From: a virus
IMG/VR virus record: IMGVR_UViG_3300027965_000014
Coordinates: 1-29,675 of that record
Reading direction: 5' to 3' (one strand)
DNA: 29,675 nucleotides
How positions within the stretch are numbered: the stretch's first letter is position 1; each line of letters begins with the position of its first letter. Both the position numbers and the translations under genes were made by a program. Shown one piece after another: positions 20,853 through 29,675 of this stretch. The notes under the pieces were generated by a model. It did no database searches. It saw only the letters and a list, made by a program, of their open reading frames with translations, and had not been told where the DNA came from.

Positions 20853-21172
20853 ACCGCGACAGCTGGAACGGTCGCCCCGTCAAATTCGTGGAATTCTCCA
20901 TCCGCGAGGGGCGACCGCTGGTCGAGGCATTCCAGCGCGACAGCGAGGAAGGCTCGTTCGCGCTGCTCGTCCAGGCCCTGCGCTACACCGACGACGGCGC
21001 GCCCGTGTTCACGTCGGTCGACGAGGTCATGGATCAGCCGTTCCGCCATCGCGAGCGGCTCGCCTACCTGTCGGGCAAGTGCGCCTTCGTGAACGGCTTG
21101 CGCCCTGACGGCGATGTCGCCGATGGCGCGCAGCCCAACGGGCACGCCGAGGGGCCGCACCCTTCCCACTGA
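20849..21172 (+). CDS. Tail assembly chaperone G-like
   Basis: A 107-residue protein. WNGRPVKFVEFSIREGRPLV then SFALLVQALRYTDDGAPVFT suits a short tail assembly chaperone (lambda gpG / HK97 gp13 class). It starts in the tube stop (ATGA). Its last codons overlap a -1 frame that continues as a T-like domain, so part of the product is probably extended by frameshifting at GGGGCCG (21151-21157). It helps load tube subunits on the tape measure. Confidence 0.75.
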   Translation: MNRDSWNGRPVKFVEFSIREGRPLVEAFQRDSEEGSFALLVQALRYTDDGAPVFTSVDEVMDQPFRHRERLAYLSGKCAFVNGLRPDGDVADGAQPNGHAEGPHPSH

Positions 21173-21486
21173 CGCCAGGGCGGGCGTTCCTGCATCGGCT
21201 CGCTCTGGCGCTGCACATGCGCGTCGCCGACCTCGAGAGCGCGATGACGATGCGCGAGCTGATCGACTGGCAGCGCTTCGAGGCGATGCACGAGCCGCTG
21301 CCGGATCGGCTGGCTGACATCCACGTCGCCACGCTGGCGGCGATCATCGTCAACCTGGCGCGGGCGCCCGACGCCATGCCAGCGCGGCCCGCCGACTTCT
21401 TCGTCATCCGCGACCGCGAGCCGTTGCCGCCCGATGACGGGCTCAGCGAGATCGACCGTCAGATGCTGAATTGGCGGGGAGGCTAG
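21109..21486 (+). CDS. T-like extension of the tail chaperone, read by -1 frameshift
   Basis: The frame is open from 21109 to the TAG at 21484-21486. Protein-like sequence begins well before the only internal ATG (21217): PLTPGRAFLHRLALALHM, then MRELIDWQRFEAM and FFVIRDREPLPPD. The ATG has no ribosome site. This fits a G-T fusion made by a -1 slip at GGGGCCG, giving about 212 residues. G-T products bind the tape measure. If the slip is not used, an 89-residue protein from 21217 is the alternative. Confidence 0.65.
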   Translation, partial: RRCRRWRAAQRARRGAAPFPLTPGRAFLHRLALALHMRVADLESAMTMRELIDWQRFEAMHEPLPDRLADIHVATLAAIIVNLARAPDAMPARPADFFVIRDREPLPPDDGLSEIDRQMLNWRGG

Positions 21487-21488
21487 CC

Positions 21489-23750
21489 ATGGCGGTGATC
21501 GGCGACGTCCTCGTCAAGTTGGTGGCGGACTTCGCCGAATTCAGCAAGGGCATGCAGGAGAGCACGAAGCAACTCGACGACTTCGGCAAGCGTGCCAACT
21601 CGATGCTCGACAGCATCGCCTCTGTCGGGCGCTTCGCGACGGTCGCCGGCGCGGTCGCGCTCGTCGGCAAGGCGGTCACGGCGGTGATCGATGAGATCGA
21701 CCGCCTGCAGACCAAATTCACCGACGTTGGCAATCAGGCCGACAAGCTCGGCGTGAGCTTTGAACGTTTCGAGCAGCTGCGCATCGACAGCATCCAAGCC
21801 GGGCTCGGCGTCGAGAAGCTGACCGACACGATGACCCGGCTGCAGTCGGTCACCCAGCAGGCGCTGCTCGGCAACGCGGCGATCATCGACAGCCTGAATA
21901 AGCTCGGCGTCACCATCCTCGACAACAACGGCAAGCAGCGCAGTCAGGAGGACATCAACCGGCGCGTCGCCGAAGCCTTCACGCGGATGCCGCCCAGCAT
22001 CGAAAAGACGCGGCTCCAGCTGCAGCTGCTCGGGCAGACCGGCGAGCAGACCGACAAGGCGCTCAAGGAGCTGACGACCACGGGCGACAGCTTCCAGCAG
22101 CGCGCGGATGCCATTCGCGTCTCGCAGGCGACGCAGCAGCTCAAGCAGCTCGAGGACCGCGCCGCCGCCGCGAAGGAGAAGTTTGACCTGCTGATGGCGG
22201 CGACGACGATGCCGACCAAGGCGGGCTTCCTCGAGGGCTGGGCGACCGGCATGGAGCGACTCAACGCCGCCATCGTCGCCAACGACTACACCAAGCTGTC
22301 GAATATCATCCGGCTGCTGTTCAGCCCCGGCGAGCAGCTCAAGCTCGGCGGCACGATCCTCGGCAGCGCCGACTCGGTCGGCGACAAGATCAAGCAGCTT
22401 GAGACGGACGTCGAGCGCTACCAGAAGAACATCGACTACGCGACGCAGCCGGGAGCCAACTTCTTCCAGCGCAATTCGTATGACGTGGATCAGCTGCGCG
22501 GCAAGATTGCCGAGGCGCGCGTCGAGATCGGTCGGCTCAAGGCGACACAGACCGAGACGTACCCCGCCGAGGGCGGCTTCGTCGTCCCGCGCCCCGACCC
22601 GCCCGGCAAGCAGCCGCCCAAGGCGACGACGGGCGGCGGCGGTCGCAGCGATGCCGAGGACGTGCAGGCGCTGATCGACCGCTACACCAAGATGTCGAAG
22701 GCGGCGCAGGACAGCGCCGCTGCCGTGCGCGCCAACACCAAAGTCGACATCGACGATCTGGCGCTGATCGTCCAGGCCAAGCAGGAAACGCAGGACATCC
22801 TCGCGCGGATCGAGCAGCACAAGAGCGTCAGCCCCGAGCAGCGCAAGGCGCTTGAGGATGCCGTGCTCGCCGCGAAGCAGCAGCAGCAGGAGACGGCGCG
22901 CTCGATCCAGTACGCGACGCAGGCCGACGCCACCCAGCGCAAGCTGGGCGATGGCACGCAAGCCGACGCCCGCGTGCTGCGCGATCTGGATCGCCAGTAC
23001 GCCAGCGGTCGGCTCGACATCGTCGCCTACACCCGCGCGCTCAAGGAGCAGACCGAGGAAGTCGAAAACGCCGCGCTGTCGGCCAAGCGCTACGACGACG
23101 ATCTCGGCTCGCTGGCGGCGGGTTTCGAGCTGGCGGCGCGGCAGTACGCGCGCAGCAACGACCTGTTCTCGACGGGCGCGCAGGCGTTCCAAGGCTTCAC
23201 CACCGCGATGGGCGAAGGGCTCGACGTGCTGCTGGGCAAGTCCAACAAGACGTTCGGCCAGATCGCCGCCGACTTCGCCGAGATGCTCGCCAAGATGGCG
23301 CTGCAGGCCGCCGCGTCGTCGGTGTTCAAGTCGGTATTCGGGATCGGCGGCGGCATGGCTCAAGCGGGCATGCCGGGCTCGCCGTTCTTCGGCCCGGTCA
23401 ACCCAGCGGTCGCCGCTGCGCCGTCGAGCGGTGGCGGGTTCTTCGGCTGGCTGGGCAGCTTCCTCGGCGGCGGCGGCATGGCGAACGGCGGCGATGTCTA
23501 CCCCGGCACCGCCTACACCGTGGGCGAGTACGGCCCCGAGCGGTTCGTGCCCGCCGCGGCGGGGCGCATCGAGCCCGCCTCCAAGGACAGCGGCAGCATC
23601 AACGTCAACGTCGACATGGGCACCACGACCGGGACGACCGATCCCAGCAGCGCGCTGGAATTCGGCCGCCGCCTGCGCGCCGCCGTCGTCGACGTGATCG
23701 CCCAGGAGAAGCGCCCCGGCGGCACGCTGTACCGCCGCGCCAACGCATGA
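21489..23750 (+). CDS. Tail length tape measure protein
   Basis: A 753-residue protein. The N-terminal part is a helical, coiled coil-rich region (LVKLVADFAEFSKGMQESTK, then Ala/Gln/Lys repeats). The middle has further coiled coils (residues about 390-520). The C-terminal region is hydrophobic and Gly-rich (FGIGGGMAQAGMPGSPFFGP) and includes GGDVYPGTAYTVGEYGPERF, a typical C-terminal motif of such proteins. At roughly 0.15 nm per residue this predicts a tail near 110 nm (inference). GGGAGG ribosome site; starts two bases after the chaperone stop. Confidence 0.88.
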   Translation: MAVIGDVLVKLVADFAEFSKGMQESTKQLDDFGKRANSMLDSIASVGRFATVAGAVALVGKAVTAVIDEIDRLQTKFTDVGNQADKLGVSFERFEQLRIDSIQAGLGVEKLTDTMTRLQSVTQQALLGNAAIIDSLNKLGVTILDNNGKQRSQEDINRRVAEAFTRMPPSIEKTRLQLQLLGQTGEQTDKALKELTTTGDSFQQRADAIRVSQATQQLKQLEDRAAAAKEKFDLLMAATTMPTKAGFLEGWATGMERLNAAIVANDYTKLSNIIRLLFSPGEQLKLGGTILGSADSVGDKIKQLETDVERYQKNIDYATQPGANFFQRNSYDVDQLRGKIAEARVEIGRLKATQTETYPAEGGFVVPRPDPPGKQPPKATTGGGGRSDAEDVQALIDRYTKMSKAAQDSAAAVRANTKVDIDDLALIVQAKQETQDILARIEQHKSVSPEQRKALEDAVLAAKQQQQETARSIQYATQADATQRKLGDGTQADARVLRDLDRQYASGRLDIVAYTRALKEQTEEVENAALSAKRYDDDLGSLAAGFELAARQYARSNDLFSTGAQAFQGFTTAMGEGLDVLLGKSNKTFGQIAADFAEMLAKMALQAAASSVFKSVFGIGGGMAQAGMPGSPFFGPVNPAVAAAPSSGGGFFGWLGSFLGGGGMANGGDVYPGTAYTVGEYGPERFVPAAAGRIEPASKDSGSINVNVDMGTTTGTTDPSSALEFGRRLRAAVVDVIAQEKRPGGTLYRRANA

Positions 23751-23759
23751 GGTCGCGCC

Positions 23760-24146
23760 ATGGCAGGCGAGCCGCAACCCTACTGGCCGTGGTGCCCGCT
23801 GCTGGGGCCGACGCGCGACACCAAACTGTCGGTCGACGAGGTCGCGTTCGGTGACGGCTACAAGCACCGCGCCACGCGTGGGCTGAACCCGGCGCGCCCG
23901 AGCTGGTCGCTGTCGTTCCCGTTCTCCTCTCTAGTCGAGCTGCAGGAGCGCGACGACTTCCTCAAGACCAATGCCGCGCGCGGGTTCTACATCACGCCGC
24001 CCGATGGCACGGGCTACGTGCTCGTCACCGCCGACGAGTGGACCGCGCAGATCAGCGAGAAGAACCGGCAGACCGGCATTGTCGGCATGCTGAGCGTCAC
24101 GCTCACGCAGAGCTTCAACCCGCAGCCGGGCCAGATCGGCTCATGA
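23760..24146 (+). CDS. Minor tail protein M-like
   Basis: A 128-residue protein. The segment VDEVAFGDGYKHRATRGLNP (about 26-45) and the later FYITPPDGTGYVL and VTLTQSFNPQ match the lambda gpM-type minor tail protein. It lies between the tape measure and the L-like gene, as in lambda. It is part of the tail tip initiator. The stop overlaps the next start (ATGA). Confidence 0.8.
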   Translation: MAGEPQPYWPWCPLLGPTRDTKLSVDEVAFGDGYKHRATRGLNPARPSWSLSFPFSSLVELQERDDFLKTNAARGFYITPPDGTGYVLVTADEWTAQISEKNRQTGIVGMLSVTLTQSFNPQPGQIGS

Positions 24147-24829
24147 CCGGGCTCACCACCGAGGGCCTGCTCACGCTGTGGCAGCTCGACACGACCAGCC
24201 TCGGCGGGCCGTGGTTCTACTTCACCAGCGCCAGCGACGCCGAGTACGAGATCATGTGGAGCGGTCAGCTCTACTCGCCGCTGCCGATGGACGCGCAGGG
24301 TTTCGAGATGACGACGCGCGGCGCGTTCCCCACGCCGAGCGTGACGATCAGCAACCTGTACGGCGCGGGCAATCTGCTGCTCGACAGCTACAAGGGGCTG
24401 GTCGGCGCTGAGCTGATCCGCATCCTGACGCTGCGCCGCTTCCTCGACGACGGCGACACGCCCGACCCCAGCGCTTACATCACGCGCGACAAATTTGTGG
24501 TGGCGCAAAAGACCAGCCACACCGCCGTCGCCATCGCCTTCAAGCTGGCGTCGCGGATGGATGTCGAGGGCACGCAGCTGCCGCGCCGTCAAATCCTGCG
24601 CGACGTTTGCACCCATCTCTACCGCTCGTGGGACGAGGCGGCGGACGCTTTCGACTACAGCAACGCCACCTGTCCCTACACGGGCGCGGCCAACTTCGAC
24701 ACCGCCAACCAGCCGACCGACGCGCCGCACGATCAATGCTCGCGCAATCTCAATGGCTGTCTGGCGCGGTTCCCCAACCCGCAGCCGCTGCCCGCGCGCT
24801 TCTTCCCCGGCGTCGGAAAGGTGAAGTGA
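24143..24829 (+). CDS. Minor tail protein L-like, with four conserved cysteines
   Basis: A 228-residue protein of the lambda gpL family: an N-terminal domain (LLTLWQLDTTSLGGPWFYFT) and a C-terminal part with C156, C177, C199 and C206. Lambda gpL binds an iron-sulfur cluster with four cysteines, and the spacing here fits that possibility. It belongs to the tail tip assembly between M and K. The next gene begins in its stop (TGATG). Confidence 0.85.
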   Translation: MTGLTTEGLLTLWQLDTTSLGGPWFYFTSASDAEYEIMWSGQLYSPLPMDAQGFEMTTRGAFPTPSVTISNLYGAGNLLLDSYKGLVGAELIRILTLRRFLDDGDTPDPSAYITRDKFVVAQKTSHTAVAIAFKLASRMDVEGTQLPRRQILRDVCTHLYRSWDEAADAFDYSNATCPYTGAANFDTANQPTDAPHDQCSRNLNGCLARFPNPQPLPARFFPGVGKVK

Positions 24830-25575
24830 TGCAGGCACCCAACCCGACCAGCCCGATGCGACCGACCGCCTGGACGGATGCGGTGCACGAGGCGGCCAAG
24901 CAGCACACCGCCGAGTCCTACCCGCACGAGGCGGCGGGCATTGTCGAGCGCGGCGAGTACGTTCGGCTCGACAATCTCAGCACGCGGCCCGGCGACGACG
25001 TGGCGCTCAGCGAGGCCGATCTCGTGCGTGTCGCCGGGGCCGAGCTGTTCTTTCACAGCCACCCCGATGGCGTGGGGTGCCCGAGCGCCAGCGACATGCG
25101 CTACCAGCAGCAGCTCGGCATCCCGTTCGTTGTGATGTGCTGGCCGCTCTACGACGTGTTCTGGTGGGGCGACCAGCTGCCGCGCGCGCCGCTGATCGGG
25201 CGCGGCTTCCGGCACGGCGTGCATGACTGCTACTCGCTGATCCGCGACTACTACGCCGACAAGGGCATCGAGCTGCCGGACTACCCGCGCGATTGGGATT
25301 GGTGGAGCAAGTCGCGCAGCCTCGATCTCTATCGCGACAACTTCGAGAAGGCGGGCTTCGAGCAGATCGACCCGCGACAGGCGACGCGACCCGGCGACGG
25401 GCTGCTGATGCGCTTCAACTACGAAGTGCCGATGCACGGCGCGGTCGTGTGGGACGATCAGCTCATCCTGCACCACCCGGCCGGGACCAAGGCAGTCGAT
25501 CCGACACGGCTCTCGGTGCTCGTGCCGCGCAGCCGCTACATGCGCCACATCAGCGTCGCGGTGCGTCGGCCATGA
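24829..25575 (+). CDS. Tail assembly protein K-like: JAMM/MPN plus NlpC/P60
   Basis: A 248-residue two-domain protein. The N-terminal JAMM metallopeptidase domain has E34 (YPHEAAGIVE), H76 and H78 (FFHSHPDGVG), S86 and D89. The C-terminal NlpC/P60 domain has C134 (VHDCYSLIRDYY) and H203 (MHGAVVWDD). This is the lambda gpK pattern. It probably processes tail tip proteins or cuts cell-wall peptide links during entry. Both sets of catalytic residues are present. Confidence 0.88.
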   Translation: MQAPNPTSPMRPTAWTDAVHEAAKQHTAESYPHEAAGIVERGEYVRLDNLSTRPGDDVALSEADLVRVAGAELFFHSHPDGVGCPSASDMRYQQQLGIPFVVMCWPLYDVFWWGDQLPRAPLIGRGFRHGVHDCYSLIRDYYADKGIELPDYPRDWDWWSKSRSLDLYRDNFEKAGFEQIDPRQATRPGDGLLMRFNYEVPMHGAVVWDDQLILHHPAGTKAVDPTRLSVLVPRSRYMRHISVAVRRP

Positions 25576-26243
25576 TGCGGGACATCTACCTGTACGGCGC
25601 TGCCGGTCGCGTGTTCGGCAGTCACTTCCGCATCGACGTGTCGAGCCCGGCCGAGGCTGTGCGCGCGCTGATCACGCTGCGGCCCGGCCTGCGCACGGTG
25701 ATCCGCGAGGGCAACTGGCGCGTCGTCGTCGGCCCGCCGCGCCTGCGCAACGCCATCGAGCCCGAGCTGCTGCTCATGAACGCGGGCGCGCAGCCGATCC
25801 ACTTCGTGCCCGCGACGCGGCCTCGAGGTGGCGGTGACGGCAAGGGCATCGCCGGGATCATCATCGGCGTGGTGCTGATCGGCGCGGCGGTCGTGGCGAC
25901 CGGCGGCCTGGCGGCGGCGTTCGCGACGCCTCTCGCGCTCGGCATGTCCTACGGCTCTGTCGTGCTGCTGGGCGCGTCCATGATCTTGGGCGGCATCAGC
26001 TCGCTGCTCACGCAATCGCCCAGCTCGGACGCGGCGACAGATCGCGCCGCGCCCGACGATCGGCCGTCGTTCCTGTTCAACGGCGTCAGCAACAACAGCC
26101 AGCAGGGCGGCCCCGTGCCGCTGGTGTTCGGCACACATCTGGTCGGGTCCGTCGTCATCGGTGCCGGGCTCAACGCCGAGGACATCCCGGTCGACAACAG
26201 CGGGTCGAGCGGCGGCGGAGGTGGCAAGTGGCCGTTTCCATGA
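25572..26243 (+). CDS. Tail assembly protein I-like
   Basis: A 223-residue protein with a ubiquitin-like N-terminal domain (YLYGAAGRVFGSHFRIDVSS, then ALITLRPGLRTVI). Two hydrophobic segments (about 96-115 and 126-146) and a Ser/Gly-rich tail follow (FNGVSNNSQQGGPVPLVFG). It matches lambda gpI, which helps the assembly of the tip with K and J. ATGA couplings lie at both ends. A second ATG three bases later is also possible. Confidence 0.85.
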   Translation: MMRDIYLYGAAGRVFGSHFRIDVSSPAEAVRALITLRPGLRTVIREGNWRVVVGPPRLRNAIEPELLLMNAGAQPIHFVPATRPRGGGDGKGIAGIIIGVVLIGAAVVATGGLAAAFATPLALGMSYGSVVLLGASMILGGISSLLTQSPSSDAATDRAAPDDRPSFLFNGVSNNSQQGGPVPLVFGTHLVGSVVIGAGLNAEDIPVDNSGSSGGGGGKWPFP

Positions 26244-29200
26244 TGCGCCGCCGACGCGACGACGTGGGCGTGCGCGTCCAGGCCGTGCCCGATCCGCGCG
26301 CCACGAAGGTCGCCGCGAAGGGCGGCGGCAAGGCCGGTGGTGGCGGGTCGTCGAGCCAGCATCAGCCGCAGATCGCGCCCAACACGCTGCGCAGCATGGC
26401 GACCGTTCGGCTCCTCGAGGTGCTGAGCGAAGGGCCGATCTATGGCGCGAGCAACGCGCCGATCTCGCCGCTGCAAGGTCTGTTCCTCGACGGCACGCCC
26501 GCCATGGACAGCGCGGGCAACCCGCAATTCAACATCAAGGAAGCCTACTTTCGGCACGGCTACCCGAGCCAAGACCCGATCCCTGGCTACCCCATGAGCG
26601 AGGCTCCGTTCTCGGTCGGGGTGCAGCTGCATACCGGGCAGTACAGCGTGCGCGCGCTCAACGTGCCGCTGTCGGCGGTGCGCTACATCGTGCGGCTCAA
26701 CGGGCTCTATGGGCAGACCGATCAGGGCGATGTCACCAACGCCAGCGTGACGTACACGTTTGACCTCTCGGTCGACGGCGGCCCGTGGTTCAACGTCGTC
26801 ACCGAGCAGATCAGCGGCAAGACGATGTCGCCGTATGAGCGCGCCGTCCGCGTGCAGCTGCCCTACACGACCGGCTCGATCCAGATGCGCATGAGCCGCG
26901 TCGATCCCGAGCACGGCCCGCAAACCCAAAACGACATCTTCTGGTCGAGCTACGTCGAGATCACGGACGGCACGATCAGCTACGACGACACCGCCGTGGC
27001 GGCGATGACCATCGACGCCGAGAATTTCCCGTCGCCGCCGCAGCGCGGCTACCTGCTCGACGGGCTGCTGCTCGAAATCCCGAGCAACTACGATCCGCGC
27101 GCGCGGACCTACAGCGGCGATTGGGACGGCACCTTCAAGTCGGACTGGACGAACAACCCGGCGTGGGTGCTGTACGGCCTGCTCACCAATGAGCGCTGGG
27201 GCCTGGGCCGCTTCCTCGACGTGGAGGCGGTCGACAAGTGGAGCTTCTACGAGACGGCGGTCGCCAACGACGAGCTGGTGCCTGACGGGCTCGGCGGCCT
27301 GCAGCCCCGCTGGCTGTGCAACTGCGTCATCAACACCCGGCAGGACGCCTATACCGTACTCAATGCCGTGGCGTCGTCGATGCTGGCGCTGCTCTACTGG
27401 AGCAACGGCACGGTGTTCCTCGTGCAGGACCGCCGCATGGGTCCGCCGACGCGGCTTTTCAGCCCGGCCGATGTCGAAAGCGGGATCTTCGACTATCAGG
27501 GCGCGGACTATCGCTCGCGCTGGACCGCTGCGGCGGTGACGTGGAACGATCCGAGCGACCAGTACAACGCGGCCGTCGAGCTGGTGCAGGACACCTCGCT
27601 GATCGCCAAGCAGGGCTATCGCGAGACGCAGCAGACGGCATTCGGCTGCACGGTGCGCGGTCAGGCGATCCGCTTCGGTCGCTGGCTCGTCTACACCAAC
27701 CAATTCGAGACTGAGGTCGTCACCTTCCGGGTCGGCCTCGAAAACGCTGATTTGCGGCCGGGCGAGATCGTCGCCATCAGCGACCCGAGCCGCGTCGGCG
27801 CGCGCCTTGCCGGGCGACTGCTCGCCGACGACGGCCCGGACACGCTGACGTTCGACAAGTTTCCCAACGAGATGGCAGCAAACCCGGCCGCGTGGACGAT
27901 CTACGTCACCGTGGGCAACGCCGCCGAAGGCGAGACGCCGCGTGTGTTCGCGTGCCACGTCCAGACCGTGCTGCCCGACAATCAGGTGAGCATTGTCGGC
28001 AAGCAGCCGGGCATGGACGCGGGCTGCAACTGGATGGCGTCGAGCGCGCAGGTCGAGCCGACGCACTGGCGCATCGCGGGCATCACGGATCGCGGCAAGG
28101 GCAGCTACGAGATCACCGCGACCGAGCACCACGAGGAGAAATTCGACTACGTCGACAACGGCGTGCTGATCCCGCCGCCGCCGTTCTCGCTGATCCCGAC
28201 CGGCCCGCTGCAGGCTCCGAGCGACCTTACACACAGCGAATACATCTACCTAGACGGCTCGGGCTGGCCGCAATTCGGCGTCGTCGTGTCGTGGCAGGCG
28301 TCGCCCGACCCGCGCGTGCGCAACTACATGCTGGAGCTCAGCGGCCCCGCCGCCGACTATCGCCGCTTCGCACAGGTGGTCGGCATCGCACAGGACGTGC
28401 CGAACATGCGGCAGGGTCAATGGCTCGCCGTGCTGACTGGTTTCGACAATCTCGGCCGTCGCACCCAGCCCATCACGTACAGCTTTACGCCGATTGGGCT
28501 GACCGCGAAGCCCGCCGAGCCCGGCGCGCTCTACATCACGCCACAGGGCACGACGACCACGCTGACGTGGGTCGCGTCGCCCGACATCGACGTGGTGATG
28601 TATTGGGTGAAGTGGTCGCCGCGCACCGATGGCTCGGCGACGTGGGAACGCGCCACCACCAGCATCGCCCGCGTCGACCGCAACACGACACAAGTCACCA
28701 CGCCGACGCGCGCGGGCACTTTCATGGTCAAGGCCATCGATAGCCTCGGGCAGGAGAGCGACGACTACGCGCTCGCCATCCTGCTGGAGCAGGCCAGCGA
28801 GCAAGTCCAGATCGCGGTCGAGGCAGAGCAGCCCACCTGGGCGGGCGATCTCAGCAACTACTGGCATCGCGTGAGCGACGAGTTGTGGATGCCTCCGCCT
28901 GACGAGCCCGAGCCGATCCCTGATGGCGTGTTCCCCGGCGATCGGGCGCTGGCAGTCAATCAGTCGCCGACGCGGCTCGACGTGTACGGCTTCGCCGCGA
29001 GCCTCGACATCGGGATGGTCAGCAACGTGTCGATGGTCGCGCTCCTCGAGGGGCACGGCTCGTTCATCGGAACCGTGATGGCGGATTGGGTGCCGCTCGC
29101 GAGTGCCGACCCGTTGGCGACGGGCGTGCCCGGCGCGATGGTCACTTGGGTGCCGCTGGCCTCCGCGAAGCCGCTGGCGAGCAACACCTCGGATCAGTGG

Positions 29201-29626
29201 GATGCTCACATCGAGATGCGCGTCAGTCAGGATGCCGTCGAGTACGGTGATTGGACGCCGCTCAAGTCGACGCTGATCACGGGACGCGCCTTTAAGTGGC
29301 GGCTGGTCGGTGCGGTCTACGATCTGCAGACGACGCTGCGCATGATGCAGGCGGAGGTGCGCGTCGAGATACCGACCCGCTCCGTCACCGGCAACGACGC
29401 CGCGCTCGATGCGACCGGCCACCTCAGCGTCGTCTATGCCCATGGCTTTGCCGCGACGCCGACCGTGCAGCTCACCGCGCGGCAGGGCCTGTCGGCGGGC
29501 GGCAACATCGTCCTCATCGAGAGCGACCGCGATCACTTCAAGGTCGAGCACCGCAACGCGGCGGGCGCGGCCACGGCGGGCGGCTCCATCGACTACTTCG
29601 TGCAGGGGTATGGGGGCCACGCATGA
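26240..29626 (+). CDS. Tip attachment / host specificity protein J-like
   Basis: A 1128-residue protein, the largest in the window, of the lambda gpJ class. The N-terminal PNTLRSMATVRLLEVLSEGP and GASNAPISPLQGLFLDG are typical. The middle includes SDWTNNPAWVLYGLLTNERW and the RRMGPPTRLFSPADV segment. Fibronectin III-like modules follow (about 665-840). The C-terminal part is the likely receptor-binding region, with a repeated WVPLASA-PLA unit near 29088-29186. The ATG at 26240 overlaps the previous stop. A GTG at 26228 is an alternative start. It sits at the tail tip and sets host range. Confidence 0.9.
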   Translation: MMRRRRDDVGVRVQAVPDPRATKVAAKGGGKAGGGGSSSQHQPQIAPNTLRSMATVRLLEVLSEGPIYGASNAPISPLQGLFLDGTPAMDSAGNPQFNIKEAYFRHGYPSQDPIPGYPMSEAPFSVGVQLHTGQYSVRALNVPLSAVRYIVRLNGLYGQTDQGDVTNASVTYTFDLSVDGGPWFNVVTEQISGKTMSPYERAVRVQLPYTTGSIQMRMSRVDPEHGPQTQNDIFWSSYVEITDGTISYDDTAVAAMTIDAENFPSPPQRGYLLDGLLLEIPSNYDPRARTYSGDWDGTFKSDWTNNPAWVLYGLLTNERWGLGRFLDVEAVDKWSFYETAVANDELVPDGLGGLQPRWLCNCVINTRQDAYTVLNAVASSMLALLYWSNGTVFLVQDRRMGPPTRLFSPADVESGIFDYQGADYRSRWTAAAVTWNDPSDQYNAAVELVQDTSLIAKQGYRETQQTAFGCTVRGQAIRFGRWLVYTNQFETEVVTFRVGLENADLRPGEIVAISDPSRVGARLAGRLLADDGPDTLTFDKFPNEMAANPAAWTIYVTVGNAAEGETPRVFACHVQTVLPDNQVSIVGKQPGMDAGCNWMASSAQVEPTHWRIAGITDRGKGSYEITATEHHEEKFDYVDNGVLIPPPPFSLIPTGPLQAPSDLTHSEYIYLDGSGWPQFGVVVSWQASPDPRVRNYMLELSGPAADYRRFAQVVGIAQDVPNMRQGQWLAVLTGFDNLGRRTQPITYSFTPIGLTAKPAEPGALYITPQGTTTTLTWVASPDIDVVMYWVKWSPRTDGSATWERATTSIARVDRNTTQVTTPTRAGTFMVKAIDSLGQESDDYALAILLEQASEQVQIAVEAEQPTWAGDLSNYWHRVSDELWMPPPDEPEPIPDGVFPGDRALAVNQSPTRLDVYGFAASLDIGMVSNVSMVALLEGHGSFIGTVMADWVPLASADPLATGVPGAMVTWVPLASAKPLASNTSDQWDAHIEMRVSQDAVEYGDWTPLKSTLITGRAFKWRLVGAVYDLQTTLRMMQAEVRVEIPTRSVTGNDAALDATGHLSVVYAHGFAATPTVQLTARQGLSAGGNIVLIESDRDHFKVEHRNAAGAATAGGSIDYFVQGYGGHA

Positions 29627-29675
29627 GCCAGTACGACTTCGGCACCATCGACCCGTTCGTGAACACGGGCGAGCA
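29623..29675 (+). CDS. Partial late gene after J
   Basis: The frame begins at ATG 29623 inside the J stop (ATGA) and runs off the window: MSQYDFGTIDPFVNTGE. This start resembles conserved small proteins that follow gpJ in rhizobial phages. Function is unknown, possibly tail fibre-related. Confidence 0.7.
   Translation, partial: MSQYDFGTIDPFVNTGE

Noticed and set aside
21483-23867. Very long leftward open frame opposite the tape measure gene
   Set aside because: GC-rich DNA leaves antisense frames open. Its protein is Arg/Leu/Val-rich with no motif, and the rightward tape measure is clear.
25949-28234. Long leftward open frame opposite I and J
   Set aside because: Same effect of composition; it overlaps fully supported tail genes and has no domain features.
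1-29675. tRNA genes, CRISPR arrays, insertion sequences or attachment sites
   Set aside because: No cloverleaf-like segment, regular repeat-spacer series, transposase or integrase was seen by eye.

Overview
The window is a GC-rich stretch of a temperate siphovirus or prophage. It carries leftward early genes, an immunity region, a short replication module, a terminase/head module of HK97 type and a lambda-like tail module ending in the host-specificity protein. The base composition, several rhizobial-phage-like proteins (a DUF3489-like basic protein, an ASCH protein, two proteins with a GHN motif, a P27 small terminase) and host-like intergenic sequence suggest an alphaproteobacterial host of the Bradyrhizobium/Nitrobacteraceae type. 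That host assignment is inference. No integrase, lysis gene, tRNA, IS or CRISPR array was seen. Both edges cut genes, so the element continues on each side.

Layout. 1-2509 is a leftward operon of six small early genes, ending in a partial recombination-like protein. 2510-3299 is the immunity region: a leftward XRE repressor with a TTG start, flanked by operator-like dyads, facing a rightward Cro-like gene. 3300-5977 holds early rightward genes, including a RuvC-type resolvase and a short DUF1376 replication protein. 5994-6857 is an HNH nuclease fused to a P-loop ATPase domain. 7286-10202 is accessory: a ParB-like protein, an ABC ATPase fused to a GNAT (Mom-like) domain, an AT-richer GIY-YIG/T5orf172 gene, and a leftward ASCH gene. 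10204-17679 carries small and large terminase, prohead protease, major capsid and portal, interrupted by three leftward genes and one small rightward basic gene. 17676-29626 holds connectors, tail tube, tail chaperones with a probable -1 frameshift, tape measure, and M-, L-, K-, I- and J-like tail tip proteins.

Two things stand out. First, ten copies of a 19-bp dyad (consensus TTTARAC-N5-GTYYAAA) lie not only around the repressor but at gene starts across 13.5 kb, as far as the capsid genes. This looks like a distributed operator or stoperator network. Second, the block before the terminase combines ParB, ABC-GNAT, GIY-YIG and ASCH proteins, which looks like an uncharacterised DNA hypermodification or recognition cassette.

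How it may work together (inference): the repressor holds the two divergent early operons and also the reverse-strand and head genes silent through the dispersed dyads. On induction, the replication and recombination genes act first. The ParB/ABC-GNAT pair may mark the DNA. HNH plus terminase then package it into HK97-type heads, which join a long non-contractile tail.
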